Positions 12,601 to 26,095 of a stretch of DNA of 64,000 nucleotides are shown here, in pieces. Made by a program: the position numbers and the translations under genes. The stretch lies in the NCBI GenBank assembly GCA_950295325.1, contig OX485809.1, positions 19,218,001 to 19,282,000 of the forward strand, given 5' to 3'. The notes below the pieces were generated by a model. It was not told where the DNA came from, made no database searches, and saw nothing but the letters and a program-made list of their open reading frames with translations. This DNA comes from Polytrichum commune (Eukaryota; Streptophyta; Polytrichopsida; Polytrichales; Polytrichaceae). Positions within the stretch are counted from its first letter, which is position 1. Every line of letters starts with the position of its first letter.

Positions 12601-13231
12601 TATAGAAGAGAGGGAACAGTTTAAGGTCAAGATTTTTTGTCTTTTTAGACTCCACAAACATGCTTAACTCCATCATCGGCCACTTCGAAGACAAATAACT
12701 CTCCGACAGAACTACCACTCCCAGCTGACATTGTTCAGCTGCTTGAAAAATCTTGCCAGCAAACTTCTCCGCTTTGGGCAAGCAGTCAGATTCTTGGTCA
12801 AAAAACAGACGGTGGTTTGCTCTTTTCAAGTCCTTGTACAGCTGCTCCACAAAAGCTTTCTCTTGTCCACTATGACTCAAGAATATAGTATTCTTATGCT
12901 GGAACTGAGAACCACGTCTACAAGAAACCAAGGCATATATCAGAATTACAAGACCGGGGTAGAAATAAGATTCAATCGGAAACTTAAACGAGTAAATTTA
13001 TGAGAATGAGAAGCACTTGACATGAATATGTGCGGGTCAGAAGTTCAAATTATTGAAGTGACTCGTAGTGACCTGAACATAACATTCCAAAAATCCAATG
13101 TAAAACTTTCAAAATCTGATGGCCGGAACATGTAAAATGCAGGAAAAGCTAAATTGCAAGTTCCAACGATAGAATGATCAACGATTTCCAGAAGAGAAAT
13201 TGTACCGTCGTTTCGCTGTTGGTGGCTCCAT
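9613..13231 (-). CDS. TIR-NBS-LRR (TNL) immune receptor
   Basis: Intracellular receptor for pathogen effectors. Five exons on the minus strand reassemble to 928 residues: 13231-13206, 12917-12323, 12124-11870, 11632-10943 and 10833-9613. Introns are GT-AG, the first phase 2 and the rest phase 0. Exon 1 encodes only MEPPTAKRR. The TIR domain (about 19-170) has TIFLSHSGQEK and the SKWPMMEL segment whose Glu (near 92) is at the position of the TIR NADase glutamate. The NB-ARC has the P-loop GMGGVGKTT (226-234), kinase-2 VFLAIDN (about 307-313), RNBS-B GSKVLVTSRS, a GLPL-like HPLILRALG, and MHD at 541-543. The remaining third carries irregular leucine-rich repeats (LVTLELWCC, LRVLDLEHC, LTTLNLSHC and others). 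All switch motifs are present, so it looks intact. TNLs are absent from grasses, which limits the host. The partner pathway cannot be seen here. Confidence 0.93.
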
Positions 13232-15113
13232 ATCGTGCTCGAAGCAGGAGATATCAAGGGTATCTACACACGTTCATAGCAACTATCAGAGGACGATCGA
13301 CACTTGCAATAAGATCTGCATTCCAACAGCTACAATGAAGACACCGCAAACATAGGGAACCAAACCAGATTAGCCATGACCATATGTGAAAGAAATGTAC
13401 TGCATCCGTATAATATACTGTCCCAGGCAAAGCTTTGCAAAACTAGTAGCGATTGACGTCAAATGACTTGAGCAAACATCACGGACAGAAACAGTAACTC
13501 AAAATAGAAGGCTAGCTATCATCACACATGATTCTTTAGACTAAGAACTGGTGACCAGCACCTCCAAGACAGTATAAACGATTCCATAGCTTTAGGGTTA
13601 CGAATCATGCATGGTTCTCTTTCCAGCTCTAGTTTTTTAATTCACACCAGAAAGCCTCACTAAGAGGGGCATGTCCGCTCACCGTGGCTTAAAGACATGA
13701 CATCAATAGATGGTATCTTCTCACGGGTCGTTCACTCTTCGGAGATGGTAAAACCCACTATATGTAGGAAGAATCGTAATCAGCACCTCTCCACATGTGC
13801 ACGTCAATCATACCTTGAAGGCTCTCCGAACCCATGATTTAAAACTTAGCGACATCTTCATCAAAGAAATTTTTAATTCGAGCAGTAGAGACTCGACCCA
13901 ATGTCATGATCTGTTGCTGATGAAAGAAAGGAGGCACCGGCCAAAGAAAATCGAATTGACACCCTCCAGCACTCCAGATCAACCGCAGTGTGCAGTGCAA
14001 AATGGCTAGTTTCTGGTTCCCCTCAGGGAGGTGTGGGTTACATGTAGACACCCATTGGATCTGAGGGTTTCTTGTGCGCTCTAGTCCCCAAACCACCAAC
14101 TACTCCAAAAAGTTTGAAAACAATTAACGGTGTGCTTTGGAGATGCAAGACTACTAACAATTACTCCGACAGACGAGATGAAAGTAATTATATTTTGAGA
14201 ATGTGAGACTCCGCATATCCTATCTACTCCGACAGAAGAGAATATCAACTGTTTGTCGTGCTCTGAAAACGCTGACTAACTAACTAAATAAATTAGTGGG
14301 AAAACACAGTCACTCCCTGCAAGATAATATTCTTCATATTGGCAGTTTTTATATTACCAGTTGTCTTTCCTCACTACCACGTGAGATTTGGCCGCTAATG
14401 TAGCCTGGAATTTCCCCATATTTCAAGTGTCAACTTCTAGTTGTGATCGAATTCACGGTAATCCAGTGAATGAAAGATCACGCACTGATTAGAGCTGAAT
14501 ATCTAATTAGAATACTCGTCCATGTTGTGGTGCATATTCCTTGCCTGGAACCAATCGAAAGCACCCAACTAATGTATTGAATCAGCTGAATGTACAAGTA
14601 CCATCAACCAACTCAAGTGTGGTGTGTCCTTCAAGATAAGAGGCATATATGTACCTCTCAAAGTAAGTCCCACTCGAATCAGACTCTCCCGTCCGTTTGA
14701 ATCAAAAGTGACGAGGCTAAGTACTGTAGTGCACAAAGTATGCCTAGTCTCCACTTAAGTGTCTTGAACATTTGTCCATTCATGCTGTACACAAATAATT
14801 AGTTAAAGGCCATTGTTGCACTTGCGTGTCAAACAGCAGTCCTGAGCTGTCAAGTAGGTGTGGAATATGAGGGTCTGTCTGCACAGGGAGGTATGGGCCG
14901 TCCCGTTAGTCGGTGCTACAGCATTAGCACAGTTCGCATTCGCACAACAGTTCGTGAAATAGAAATAGGTGAAAATGCAGATGATGTGGAGATGAATTAG
15001 TGCCCTGGAAAGCAGAGATTGCATGGAGGTTGCTCAGAGGTTCGAAAGAAAAGCACCTGCATTTCCTATCTTTTCTCAATTCCGGTAGTGCACTGCACTC
15101 ACGCATTTTCTCA
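13232..15113. other. TNL upstream flank, no gene recognised
   Basis: This should hold the TNL promoter and 5' UTR. A short motif, ACTCCGACAGA, occurs twice (about 14162 and 14226) in otherwise unremarkable sequence. I see no supportable coding region. Confidence 0.4.
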
Positions 15114-15750
15114 CTGTTCAAGAGGAATGAAAACATCTCAGATGGATACCAACTTAATCAATTGAGTGATGGTGTGAGTAACTGACAGTGTCAAGTCAAA
15201 CCTCAAATTTTATAAGAAATTGGATGTGATGATCTCCCAAAGTCTGATGTCTGGCATGTGGTAGTCGAGCAGTTCATGTGGCAACTTATCCAAACATATG
15301 CAAATGTTGACGTTGCAACTTTTATTATATTTGTTTTGAAAAAAATGAAACAAGCTTTACTTCATCGCCAAAAAACAAACAAGGCCATTGTGATCCAAAA
15401 AAGAGAGCGGGGGAACTCTTTGGGTGCACATGGGGGAACTACAACCCCAAGAAGGGTGAACAACTCAAGCATACTTAATTAGGCTATTTTTTTTCTTAAT
15501 GTCAACATTGTAATGTTGCATCATGTGATGACTAAATATTACGACATCACCCCAACAAAATTTACACTAGTTTAAAGATGAGAAATACATAATAATGATA
15601 AGTAGCTAGTAAAACAAAATGATGTGTTGTGAACATTTGTCTATAAATAAAATTATTGAGGGTTAATGATACTTGTAGAGAGAGGTGACACCAACCTATG
15701 GTTGACATGAATGAGAAATGCTTCACCTTGAATCAAAACCACAAACGCAA
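15114..15750 (+). repeat. Dispersed 640-bp repeat, copy 1
   Basis: This matches 42453-43090 in the same orientation. Shared blocks in order: GTTCAAGAG, TTAATCAATTGAGTGATGG, TCTGATGTCTG, GACGTTGCAAC, AATGAAACAAGCT, ATCATGTGATG and GAGAGAGGTGACACCAA. No coding capacity is seen. It may be part of a larger non-autonomous or decayed transposon whose ends I could not fix. Confidence 0.6.
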
Positions 15751-17511
15751 GTACATCTTTGGTAAAATGACTTCACAAAAGTGCAACCTCAATTTCATGA
15801 AGGCTCCAAGCTAGTTCATGAAACTTCCAACTAATGTTAACAGAGCGTTCTATCAATTTCATGAACCTTCTAAATTAGTTCATGATTCTTCAAGACCAAC
15901 TTGACATGTGGTGCACCTCAGTTTCATGATAGTGGGCCTTTACCTCTAGCAACTTCATGCCATCGTTCAAATCAATTTCATAAATCTCTCACAATCTATG
16001 GTTTTGGTATTCTCAACTTCTCGACTTCTCACCTCCTTGTTTTGCATTCTTTGCCTTTTGATTGTTCGTTGGTTCTTCTTTGTTATGTGTTTACTTGGAA
16101 GCCTCAACCTTGACATCGATTTTTCTTTGGCCTTTCATTATAGTACCTCAAAGCCGGAAGCAAGTAGTGTTGGTTCTTCTCTGGACTTTGATTATTATAC
16201 ATCGAAGCAAGCAACACAAACCCAATGTAGTTGGAGTGTGCAATCTTGTGGATTTGATTGTGGGAAGAGGTTGGCTGCATGAGTAGAGCAAAAAACTTGT
16301 TTGGAATGTGGTGTCCAATTGTGCGGCATCAGGTTGTTTCAACATCCGGTTGTTGGTGAGAGCCTCCAAACATTGTCTTCGTACTAGGTTTGACACTAGA
16401 ATCAATTTTGAGGTGATTCATATAATAGTATTTGAAGGGTTTGCTCCATGTTGGTTAAGGTGTTGGTTGGGAGTGATTCATCTTTCATTGTTTCACAGTT
16501 CATGAAATAGTTCATAACATGTAGCGAAATTGATTAAAAATTCAAGTTAATTTGGTTGACTATATAATGAACTTGGTTCACGATCCCAATGAAATTGGTA
16601 GAACCTATTGCTAAATTGGTTTGTAAAATCATGACGTTGAGTTTTGCACTTCTGTGAATTCATCTTACCAAAGGAGTATTAACACAAGACATGTTCACGA
16701 AGCATGGCTAAAGGGACAAGCCTGGCTACTGTCTCTCATATGATACTTGATTAAAAAAAAAGCTAGCTAGGCCTAATCATGTGGCCATTTGGCAAGCCTG
16801 GGCTTGCCCACTAAGCAGAGGGGGGTCTTTCTATGCACTACAATGACCTTCGACAAATCCATACTCTCCAGATGTTGCTCTCTCCTTTTAGTAGACTTGA
16901 GTCAGAAGGCATAAAGCTCAATAACCCTTGCAGTTCAATAACGTCTTACTCAGGTGTTCCATTTTTATTAACGAAAGTTCAATAGGTTGTTTGGACATTA
17001 TGAATATATAAATGCCTTCGCTTGGTCAAAATATTACAATTTTGGTTTAGTGTGCATAACTAGCAATGGGTTTGGGTTGATCAACCTAAACTACCCCTCA
17101 TATGAATTAACAAATTAGTCCCTTTAATAATGACAATACTCTCTTAACTTCAATATCCCCAAACGCTACCCCGCAATGCAATTCTTTGTCCATATTTCTA
17201 AAACAAATGATGTGAAGTAAATGAAGCAATTGTTTAGGTCGATCAACCCGAACACCATCGTTGAATGCTCACATTTAAAAGCATGAGCACTTGAATCTAT
17301 ATTTCACATGACAAATGACCATTTTCATTTACCTTATCCCTCTCGAATCCAACATTGAATTTAGATATGCCATGTTGATGTACATTTGCGTCCACATAGT
17401 GATAGTTGGTTACTTAACAAACTTATAATGTGAGTACTTGGTTTAGTCAATTGATCGATCCAACCTAGAAATCCACCGGGTAGTCTTGACATTAGTGATG
17501 CCCTTGCAAAT
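15751..17511. other. Intergenic stretch, no gene recognised
   Basis: Low-complexity, mostly AT-rich sequence with many 'TTCATGAA'-like words between 15800 and 16660. Overlapping open frames around 15900-16500 on both strands have no recognisable content. Confidence 0.35.
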
Positions 17512-19165
17512 GACACCCGAAAAAAGTCCAGGAAAAAGGTGGTTCATGCTTGCCCCTAGTGTGATAAGGTAGAGCACGATACTCTTAAAGATAACTCATA
17601 TGTGCCGAAAAACGGATTCATTATGAATTGGTTTGTTCAAGTTGTTAGCGCGACACAACTGAATATTCTATTCATGGTTAAGGTTGGTGTTGTGGAGCAA
17701 TTCACATGGTCCACTTTGACGGGTTGGGATGTGGCATCAATGCAAGCGTTGGGGAAAATCTTGATATTGTCCTCAAGAACGTGGCATTGGTGAATGTGCA
17801 CATGTTCATGCACCAAATCTCCAAGCCACTCGATGCAACGCATGCAAGAGATTTATGTGTGGACCCTGCCATTGTGAAACTGGAGTCTTTCTTCATTGAC
17901 AACAATGTTACCACATCCAAGGTAGTAAGTTGGATTAAAAGCTAAAACTTGCAGTGAACTCCTTGAATAAGGTCAAGTAGGGCAAGACCTAAGAGATGTT
18001 GCAAAGTCAAGCCACAAAGCAACAAGGCGCGGATTCATTAAGAATACAACCCTAGAGGATCCCATAGGCAATCCCTATAGAGTTCAGAAGAGCCACTATA
18101 ATGGAGGCGCCTGGTGACAATGGTGTGCAAATGCCTACCAAGAGCAAGCATAACACCATGTCGAAGAGGATGAGAAAGACTTCAAGAATGACCAATGAGT
18201 TCGTCTCCCTTGAGCTGCATATGCCAAGATTCGGGCATGAAGTGAATGCTTCATAAATCTAGAAGATTATAAACACTTTCATAACAAAGTGTCTACATTG
18301 CTTCTTCATGGGCATGGATTTCAAGTTTGACATCAATTTTACCCAATGCCAACATGTGCCACCTTAGAAATGCATGAGGGCCAAGGAACACACATATGTG
18401 GACTGGGTAATCATCCAAATAATGAACAAACATTTCAAATACGATAGGCAAACCATTATCGTCGCGCCTCAAGGGTAGAAAAAAAATGCCCACACAAGAT
18501 ATGTGGGCCATACTCGAGAAAGGAGGTTTTGGCTAATTAGCGACCAACACAACGTTGAGGCAGCTAAAAAAATCCAACTGACAATTGAATGGAAGGACTC
18601 CAATGATTAGAAGGAGAAGTTGAGGGTCTGGAAGGCTCTTGTCATGTGGTCAAACAACAAAACCAAACTTAGTGATTTCCAAATATTTTGATATGTACAA
18701 TAAAAAGAAGGCGTACCAAACATCTTGGATTTGGAATATCATGGCTTTACGGGAGGTTTGGGAGTTCTATGGAAGACCTCCTAACGAAAGAGAAAATGCC
18801 AAAGATAAGAACCCCAAGTGGGAGGTGAATATGGCTTTGGTCGACCGACCCAAATTCCAATTCCATTGCTTCAATTTTGTGAGCGTAGTTTGGGCAATCG
18901 CCCCAAGCAATTTGTGCATTCTATGTATGCCTTCTTTTGTTGCTACAAACTAAGCCTTGTATATGTTGCACGCAATATTTTAAATAGCAAATGAACAACA
19001 AGTTCACGTCTATCGATAATGCTTGCCATAACCATATTAAGAAGTTTAATGAGTTCAAGAGGAGATCTACCTAATAACATACTCAAATGCCGTTTGAAGA
19101 AAGTGGAAGGAGGTGTTTGTGCGACACAAGATTGGAGACCTCATTGACTTAGGCAACAATCTATA

Positions 19166-21085
19166 ATTTAATTACCGTTCTTGACTTGATGGACACTGTG
19201 GGTCATTCCTTTGTGATAAGCTAGGTAGACTCTCGATGAAACATCATGTTAATTTATAATCGCTTGAGAAATACGGTGCCTCATTAATGTGCTCGGTCAA
19301 AAACCATTGTCAAAATGTTAATTTCTCTTCCTCCTTATGATTTGAATATGATTACTTGGAGTTTAAAAGATCTCAAGTATCTCTACTCTCAATGCTCATT
19401 GATCATGAAAACAACTAAGGTGGAGTGACCTCTTAAAGGTGTGTCAATATACTAAATTTCCATCCATATCTTTCCAAACTAAATTATATTAATCAGTATC
19501 ATTAATTGGTATTGATAAAAGAACTTTCTGAGAACTTTTATTAAACTTTTTGAAGAAGGTCAAATTCGTAGTTCACTTTATGATTTCCGTGATATGTAAG
19601 TCCTTCAATATCAAATCACATATTTATATGCTTGTGTCAATTTTATATAACAATAATTATAAGGTATGTATAATATCAAATCATTTCCCCAATAGGTTAT
19701 AGTTGTAGTGAGAATTGAATGTCAATGTTTTAAATAGAATTGCATGTTCTTGTAATTTTTTTCTTTAAGTTCAAGTGTTACCACTATAATTCTTATAAGT
19801 ATATTAAGAATATATATGACAAGTTTAACTACATTGATATAATCATGAATACAATACTTCTCATATTTAATCATATATCATCATAAACAGTCTCATTGAT
19901 AATGTAATAAGAAAAATATGTTTTTGTTGTTTCTTTCAAAAAGTACAAATTATAGTTCTTTAGTTTATGAACAATCGATTTTAACACTCTCTCTTGAGGA
20001 GTTTTATCATAAGTGCTCCTTTTTTATTAAAAAAAAAATCTAAATTTTATGAAGTCTTTGATGAGAGTTAAAGTTCGATTCAACATCATTAGTTTTTCAA
20101 AGTTCCATTAATTCTCCAAAGTCTTGAGCGCTTCAATCTCACCCTTACACTACTATTTTGAGTGTTTGCTTAAAAAATGTTATTTTCCTCTTAATTGTTA
20201 ATCATTCAAGTCTTACAACATCCAACAACTCATAAAGAATAAAGAATAAATATCTAACACTTCTTGAGTATAAAGAAAGTGTGTGTGTGTATATATCTAT
20301 ATATATATATATATATAAGGATGCCTTAAAGGAGGTGAGATACAAAATAAGCTTAAATGTTTTTTGACACTCAATCTTAAGATAACATCGTTGCTATAAA
20401 AAATGATGTTTTCCCAAAAAGGTCTCCCTATATATAGTCTTATTCCTTCTTACTAGAATCTATTTTCCAAATGATGTTCATCTTCTTTCTCTTCATATCC
20501 TATATTATCTCTAACATTCCTAGATGAGAGCTTTTCAAAAATGGTTACAACCGTTAATCCTTTTGGATATTCATAATCCTAAAATTTTACTTTCATCTTT
20601 ATTATGGCTACATACTCTAAATATTGTATAAGTATAAATTTACCAATACATTTTATTAACATAATTGGTAGTTACCAATCCTCAAGGTATAGGTGAGGTG
20701 ACTTCAAAATTGATTGACTTGGCAAAATACCTACTTAATGTGTGATAACTTTATATCCCTTGTACTGGATTTCATCCTCATAATTTGTTCTTTCAAAACG
20801 ATAGCATTGAGCTCTAAAATCTCTCTGCCTACCCTATCCTTGTGTGTTGTGTATCCTATCACCGTGGTTTGTGTACCTTATTGCCACGTGTCTTCCTTCT
20901 GACTCCGTGGTAGATTCTAATTCCGTAGCAACTCTAAATCCGCGGTGGCTTTTAGTACTGTGTGTGCTCTCATTCCTATGTGTTTTCTCGCATATTCTGC
21001 TGCTAGTTGGTCCTTCCACCTTTGCTCTGGTTGCGGACATTATTGTTGTGCGTTGCTTGTACTGGCTTATGGCTTGTGGTTTATG
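19166..21085. mobile_element. AT-rich insertion splitting exon B' of the pseudogene
   Basis: Coding homology stops after 'GDLID' near 19165 and resumes at about 21086, so roughly 1.9 kb has been inserted or substituted within one exon. The inserted DNA is markedly AT-rich and includes the GT/AT microsatellite at 20280-20318. I could not find clear terminal repeats or a target duplication, so the element type is open. Confidence 0.5.
20280..20318. repeat. (GT)n(AT)n microsatellite
   Basis: About ten bases of GT repeat run into TATATCTA and a longer AT repeat. Confidence 0.9.
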
Positions 21086-23392
21086 TATCAACAAAACTTC
21101 AAGCAAATGAAGCCTTTGGTGAAGGAGTTTTGTAAGACTCTGCAAGGCCTCACCGCAACAAAGATGGGGAAGGCCACATAACGCATCCTCCATGTAGCGT
21201 TGACCCCGAAGAGATGTTGGGAGCCATTCTATTCTGTGAACTGAAAGCCTTTATTCGCTCATGTTATACAATGGAATAATGGTTCGATAATAGAAAGATT
21301 AAGACAACCATCTTATAAGAGCTCAACAAGCTCGTGCTGCAAATGAATATCTTTATTGATAGGGTGGTCAACCAAGAGAATTAGAGGGCATTTAAGTCTG
21401 AGTATAAATTCACCAGCACCTCCATGGCCATTTTTATACGAGAGCATGATAGGACTACTTGAAGTCCAAAATGGTCCAGGGGGCAAGAACCGAGTGTTTC
21501 CCAACTACACATAACAAATATTCTCCAACTTCATCAAGGAGAAAAAAATTGTTTGGTTCAAAGAAGATGCGCACTTCATCCAAGTTACCTTAGAACCCTT
21601 GAATATCCAAGGTTGGGATGGTGTAGATCCACGGAAACCCATAAGGACAAAAGCAAAGGACGACTTATCCTTTGCAATTATGAACTTTAAGAATATTCTA
21701 GGGGGTTTGTTTAAAGACACAATGAGCACCCCATTTTGTGAGCCTTTCCTCTCCAAGTTCATTGAGGAGCAAGTCCCAAGTTGAGGGAGCCTAAGGCATG
21801 GTTGTGGATCGTTAAAGACATGAAGGTTGAGCAAGTTTACAAAATTATGAGGAAATTGCAACCGGATTTTGCTGTAACAAAGTTCCACTATATTGTTGCC
21901 CATGTAGAAAGAATATACTTGACCTTGAAAGACAAAAGAACAAGGTCATCAATGTCCTTGGTCTTTACTATGTATACCACATGAAAAACCTGAAGCGTGA
22001 AGAGAACCCAATGTCCAAGATGGAAAAATTCTTCTAGGTTCCAGAAGGGTTGGCTACTCAAAAGTCCTTCTACGTCAAGGCTAAGTATGCCAATCATCCT
22101 GCGGACAAGTTGAGGATGGATTTCTATGTCAAGATGATGAGGACCCTTACACGTAGAGGGGACATTGTATTCAACAATTTTTAAAAAACAAAGCCTATCT
22201 ATGTTGTGTTGGTAAGTTTGGGACGATCAATCCAATTTTGTTTTATTTTGAATTTATTGATATGGTTATCGATGTGCACTACATGTCTAGATTGACCACC
22301 CCAAACATGCAGTGCTTAGTTGGGTTGACCTCCCCAACCTATTTTGTTAATTTTGTCAGCTTTGTAATACAAACACTACTATTGGTCTAGTATACTAACC
22401 AAGCCTCACAATGTACAAATTTTGTAGTTGAACATATACTCATATATTGAGGATAATGATCTTCCATTTTACAAAACCCAAAAGTCTTTGGCAAAGAAGA
22501 TGGATGTCATGGGTTGGCTCCCTAGGAGCTACCAAATGGAGAATGTCGAGGGGTGGAAAACAAATTGGACAATGCAAGATGCCATCTACCTGCGAAACCT
22601 ATTCAAATGCCCCCATCATCATTCATGAACCTCGCATTGTAGTGCATCCTGACAATCTGTTTCGAGGGGCAGACTAGGGGGAGACGGAGGACATGGAGGA
22701 AAATGACAAAGAGTAGGATGCCATGAGGGTTGAAAGGAGGAAGAGGCTGGGGTGATTGGCTACACCCAACAATTAGAAACCCTTCATAAATAAATAAATA
22801 AACACTGATGATCGGAATTCCTCAAAGCAATTGGTCCTTAGCCTTAGTGTGCACGACAACTGGGACATGCTCTCTAGGGATGCCACGACTACCTTTAGAG
22901 AGCAAAGGAATGTGAATGGGAAGAAGTTGTATAGCGAGTATGTAGTGCACGAAACCATGGCGATGGCAAAAATTATTCAACGTAGAGCATTACATTGCTT
23001 GTAGTCATAGAATGATGTTTGTTAAAGGTTTAAGAGCGAATACGGTTTGAACAAATCCATATGGTTTATGGGAAGTGAGAGTTGAAGTATCTCATATTCA
23101 TTGTAAGAACCAAGGAGGAAAGTTGTCATAAAAGGCAAGGCAAGGGGTTCTCTTGTGCTTCAATAGGTTATGGGCCCACTCACGCAAATTCTAGAGTTGG
23201 ATTGCTAGTTGGTTAGGGAGTGGATCTTGAGTGTTCAAAATTGATGACTTGACAATCCTTTGAACACAATTTTTCCATTCAAAATAAACCTCCCTAAAAA
23301 TTGCTCTTTACAATGATATGCTTGAGTGGAAGTATACCCTTTCACTTGTTGTGTTGACAATAAAGTGGCCTTCAATTAATGGTAATCCAAAA

Positions 23393-23636
23393 AACACTAC
23401 ATTAAATATGATATTTAGTGACATATGGTAATTTATGTCACTATGGTAATTTTTTGATTGGCACTTCTTATGAAGAATTGAACAAATACTGTCATAAATG
23501 ATGGATGAGTTCAGCCATTGGCCATAATAATGTTGGGTTAACATTTAGTGTTGGTGACACTACACTGTGGTTTACAATTAGTATTGAGCAAGACGATTAG
23601 AATTGGTGACACTAACTATCATATTTAGTGTAGTTT
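23393..23636. mobile_element. MITE-like element, copy B (compact)
   Basis: 244-bp element with terminal inverted repeats: ACTACATTAAATATGATATT at the left, ATCATATTTAGTGTAGTTT at the right. Internal sequence matches copy A at 3334-3835 but without the retroposon insertion and without 140 bp of extra sequence. There is no coding capacity. Confidence 0.65.
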
Positions 23637-25508
23637 AACTGTTAGCACCTTGCAAGTGGCTTCCAGTGGCAGTCCACACTAACCCTAATCCCCTACCGGT
23701 TGACATTGACTTGGGTTGAAGAATGATTCAAACTTAATCTCCACAATAGTTGATACTAAGAAGACCAAGAGGTGGAGGCCATTGTCCCTTCAGGAGGTAG
23801 ATTTTAGCGATTGATGTTTTACAATTGCATCATGTAGTGGTAGCATGTGCTTCTACATTCAAATCATACATCAATAGAAGGCTTTTGTTATATTATATAC
23901 TAATGGATAGATTGTATTTCTTATTTCATTTGAAAATGTGAAGTCTTATACTAAGAGTTTATGAGTCAAGTGAAGGGCTACTAGAGTTTAAATGTCCTTC
24001 TAAAATAAACTTATAGGACTCATATCTCATAAACTTAGAGGAAGCCTTCAATTTTAAACCTTGCCTTTTCAAGGGTCAATGTTTGAAAGTTTTAGGAATC
24101 TTGGGGTTGGCGAAACTTATATTTGGAAGTAAACACACACACGCCTACACCGTACATGAGTGTTTTAAACAAGCCCATGTGCTACATTGTTCTAGAGACT
24201 CGAGCCGCCATCAAGACATGTGATTGGTGAATGCTTATCTCATGTCAGTGTTTGCTTCCCTTGGACATGCATTTTTTATGTCACTACAACACTTGAACCT
24301 TTATAACAAAAAAAAGGGCCCACCTTCAGTTAATATATACTTGTTCATTTCAACATTGACCCAATGAGGGCACTCACTTCAAAGTGATGACATGTGCAGA
24401 TGTGAACAACCACATCTGCAAAACAAAAACTTACAAGCAATATGTGTGCAGCATGGATTGTGTAACACTACTATATGATCCTTGTTATATCAATGACTAT
24501 AATGGACTAAAAAAATACAATACTATGATGAATTTCAGGTTGTATGCAACTAGAGATTGAAGTACATGGATCTTTCTTTGATTTTATTTGTAAATGTCTT
24601 AATTGTCTTTGTACATGTATCAATCTCTCCATGTCCCAATTCTCCCCAACCCTCGTAGATTATGAAACATAGTATAGGTGTTCTCTTTTCAGAGAATACA
24701 CTACAAACTTGAATTGTTCCCATGTGATGCTTATGATTTGATGATGTCTAACATGAATCTAGACTTGTCACACACCAATCCCACTTTGAATGAATTCAAA
24801 ACATCAATTGTCCAATAAGAATTTCAATGTGAGAATTTTTTTTGTAATATGTGCTTGAAATTCTCAAAATCTCGGATTATATTGTTTATGCCCCGGGGTG
24901 GGCTCTTCATACCATGTACGAACTAACGTGAATGTAGATAAAGGTATTATCTGAGGCATGAGCATACATGATGTACATAAGGGAGAGGTATTATTTTTCT
25001 CTACTGTGTACACTTTAAAAGGTTGTTGATTTTTTCAAGTGAAGGTAGAGGTTTACAAGGGGTCCCTAAAGCTACCTTCATCCAATTTACCTTTATAATT
25101 GAAGGACGTGTATTTCAAGGTCAAGTGATTATGAGTTATGTCCTATAATTGAAGAAATGTTCAATGACTTTCTCATTGGAAAGTGAAAGTGGATTCTTTA
25201 TGTAACAAAGGCCTATTTGGTTCATGCTTTAATTTGTCTATGTAGTGGAAGCATTTATGCAATCAATTTGAAAGGCTTTGTATAAATACATGAGTCCATC
25301 AATGATTTCAAATGTGTACGTACTAAAATCAAAGTTATTTTTAGTACATACACATCTATTTTTCTCTATGACTTTCTTGTATTTTATTTCATAATCACCC
25401 ACACACATCATTTGAGTTTCCAATGTCACGACATAGTCCAACCCCCAAGTGTTTATGATATTTCATAATTTGAAAAGGAAGACTTGCTACTTGACTACGC
25501 CATGCTAA
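23637..25508. other. Intergenic stretch, no gene recognised
   Basis: I see no supportable gene. A short segment near 25390-25430 matches, in inverted orientation, sequence at about 44045-44090 next to the gag relic (GATGTG(T/C)GTGGGTGA(T/C)TATGAAATAAA), so a fragment of the same retroelement family may lie here. Confidence 0.35.
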
Positions 25509-25936
25509 GGGCCGGTTTACACTATGGACCATGAAGTTGGACCATGGCTCTGCAAGGCAGCTCATTGGCTGCTAAAGTTATCCCGGGACAACTTCGGTTT
25601 ACATGAAGGTCGAGGTCCCCAAAATATAATTTTTAAGACCTAATAAATGCACTGACATGGTCCAACAGGTTTTGCAATGAGAGAGGGAAGAGAGGTGGTA
25701 TGGTAGGGGAAGGCAAGGGCCCATGGCAAAGAAATGCCATTTTAGTAATTTTTAATGAATCTACCCTCTATGTGCCTTAGTCATATCATAGCCCATGAGA
25801 CATGCCATTACTACCTTGCCCTACCCCTTAAACCGGCTCCCACGTGTTTCACCAAACAACGTGGGACATCTAAAACTCAAGAATTTGAGTGCAGATTTGT
25901 TTTTTGGCTCTACCAACTGAAATATTTGGAATTTGT

Positions 25937-25999
25937 GGGCTTGTAATATACCGTTGGAAAGGCCTTGAAAATACCTTTCCAATGGTATATTACAAGCCC
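25937..25999. repeat. Near-perfect hairpin inside the TIR element
   Basis: Arms of about 26 bp start with GGGCTTGTAATATACC and close with GGTATATTACAAGCCC. They are separated by an 11-bp loop and differ by about one base. A transcript would fold into a stable stem. Confidence 0.85.
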
Positions 26000-26095
26000 C
26001 AAGGAAATGTAAAATTACAGTTGAAAAACGAAAAAGAAACATCTGTAGTCATTTAGTGACTGTAGATCAGGGTGGTCAAAAGAACTGCAATGGGA

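Larger units (their letters stand above)
17512..22985 (+). pseudogene. Decayed paralogue of the large ParB-like/FCP1 gene (exons A, B, C)
   Basis: This is the counterpart of the minus-strand gene at 47029-53032, here on the plus strand. Exon A' (about 17512-18824) keeps VPKNGF, HMFMHQISKPLD, CLHCFFMG and KKIQLTIEW, but has many stops. Exon B' is split: its start (FTSIDNACHN) lies at about 18985-19165, and the rest, from KQMKPLVKEF to KPIYVVL, at about 21086-22211. Exon C' (about 22430-22985) begins NIYSYIEDNDLPFYKTQK and fades out near GKKLYSEYVVHETMA. No counterpart of the FCP1-domain exon follows. Splice donors remain recognisable after A' (GAG|GTGAAT) and B' (TTG|GTAAGT). Worn copies of the 20-bp palindrome sit just after each donor (18836-18854, 18888-18907 and 22217-22236). 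The stops and frameshifts make function very unlikely. Confidence 0.88.
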
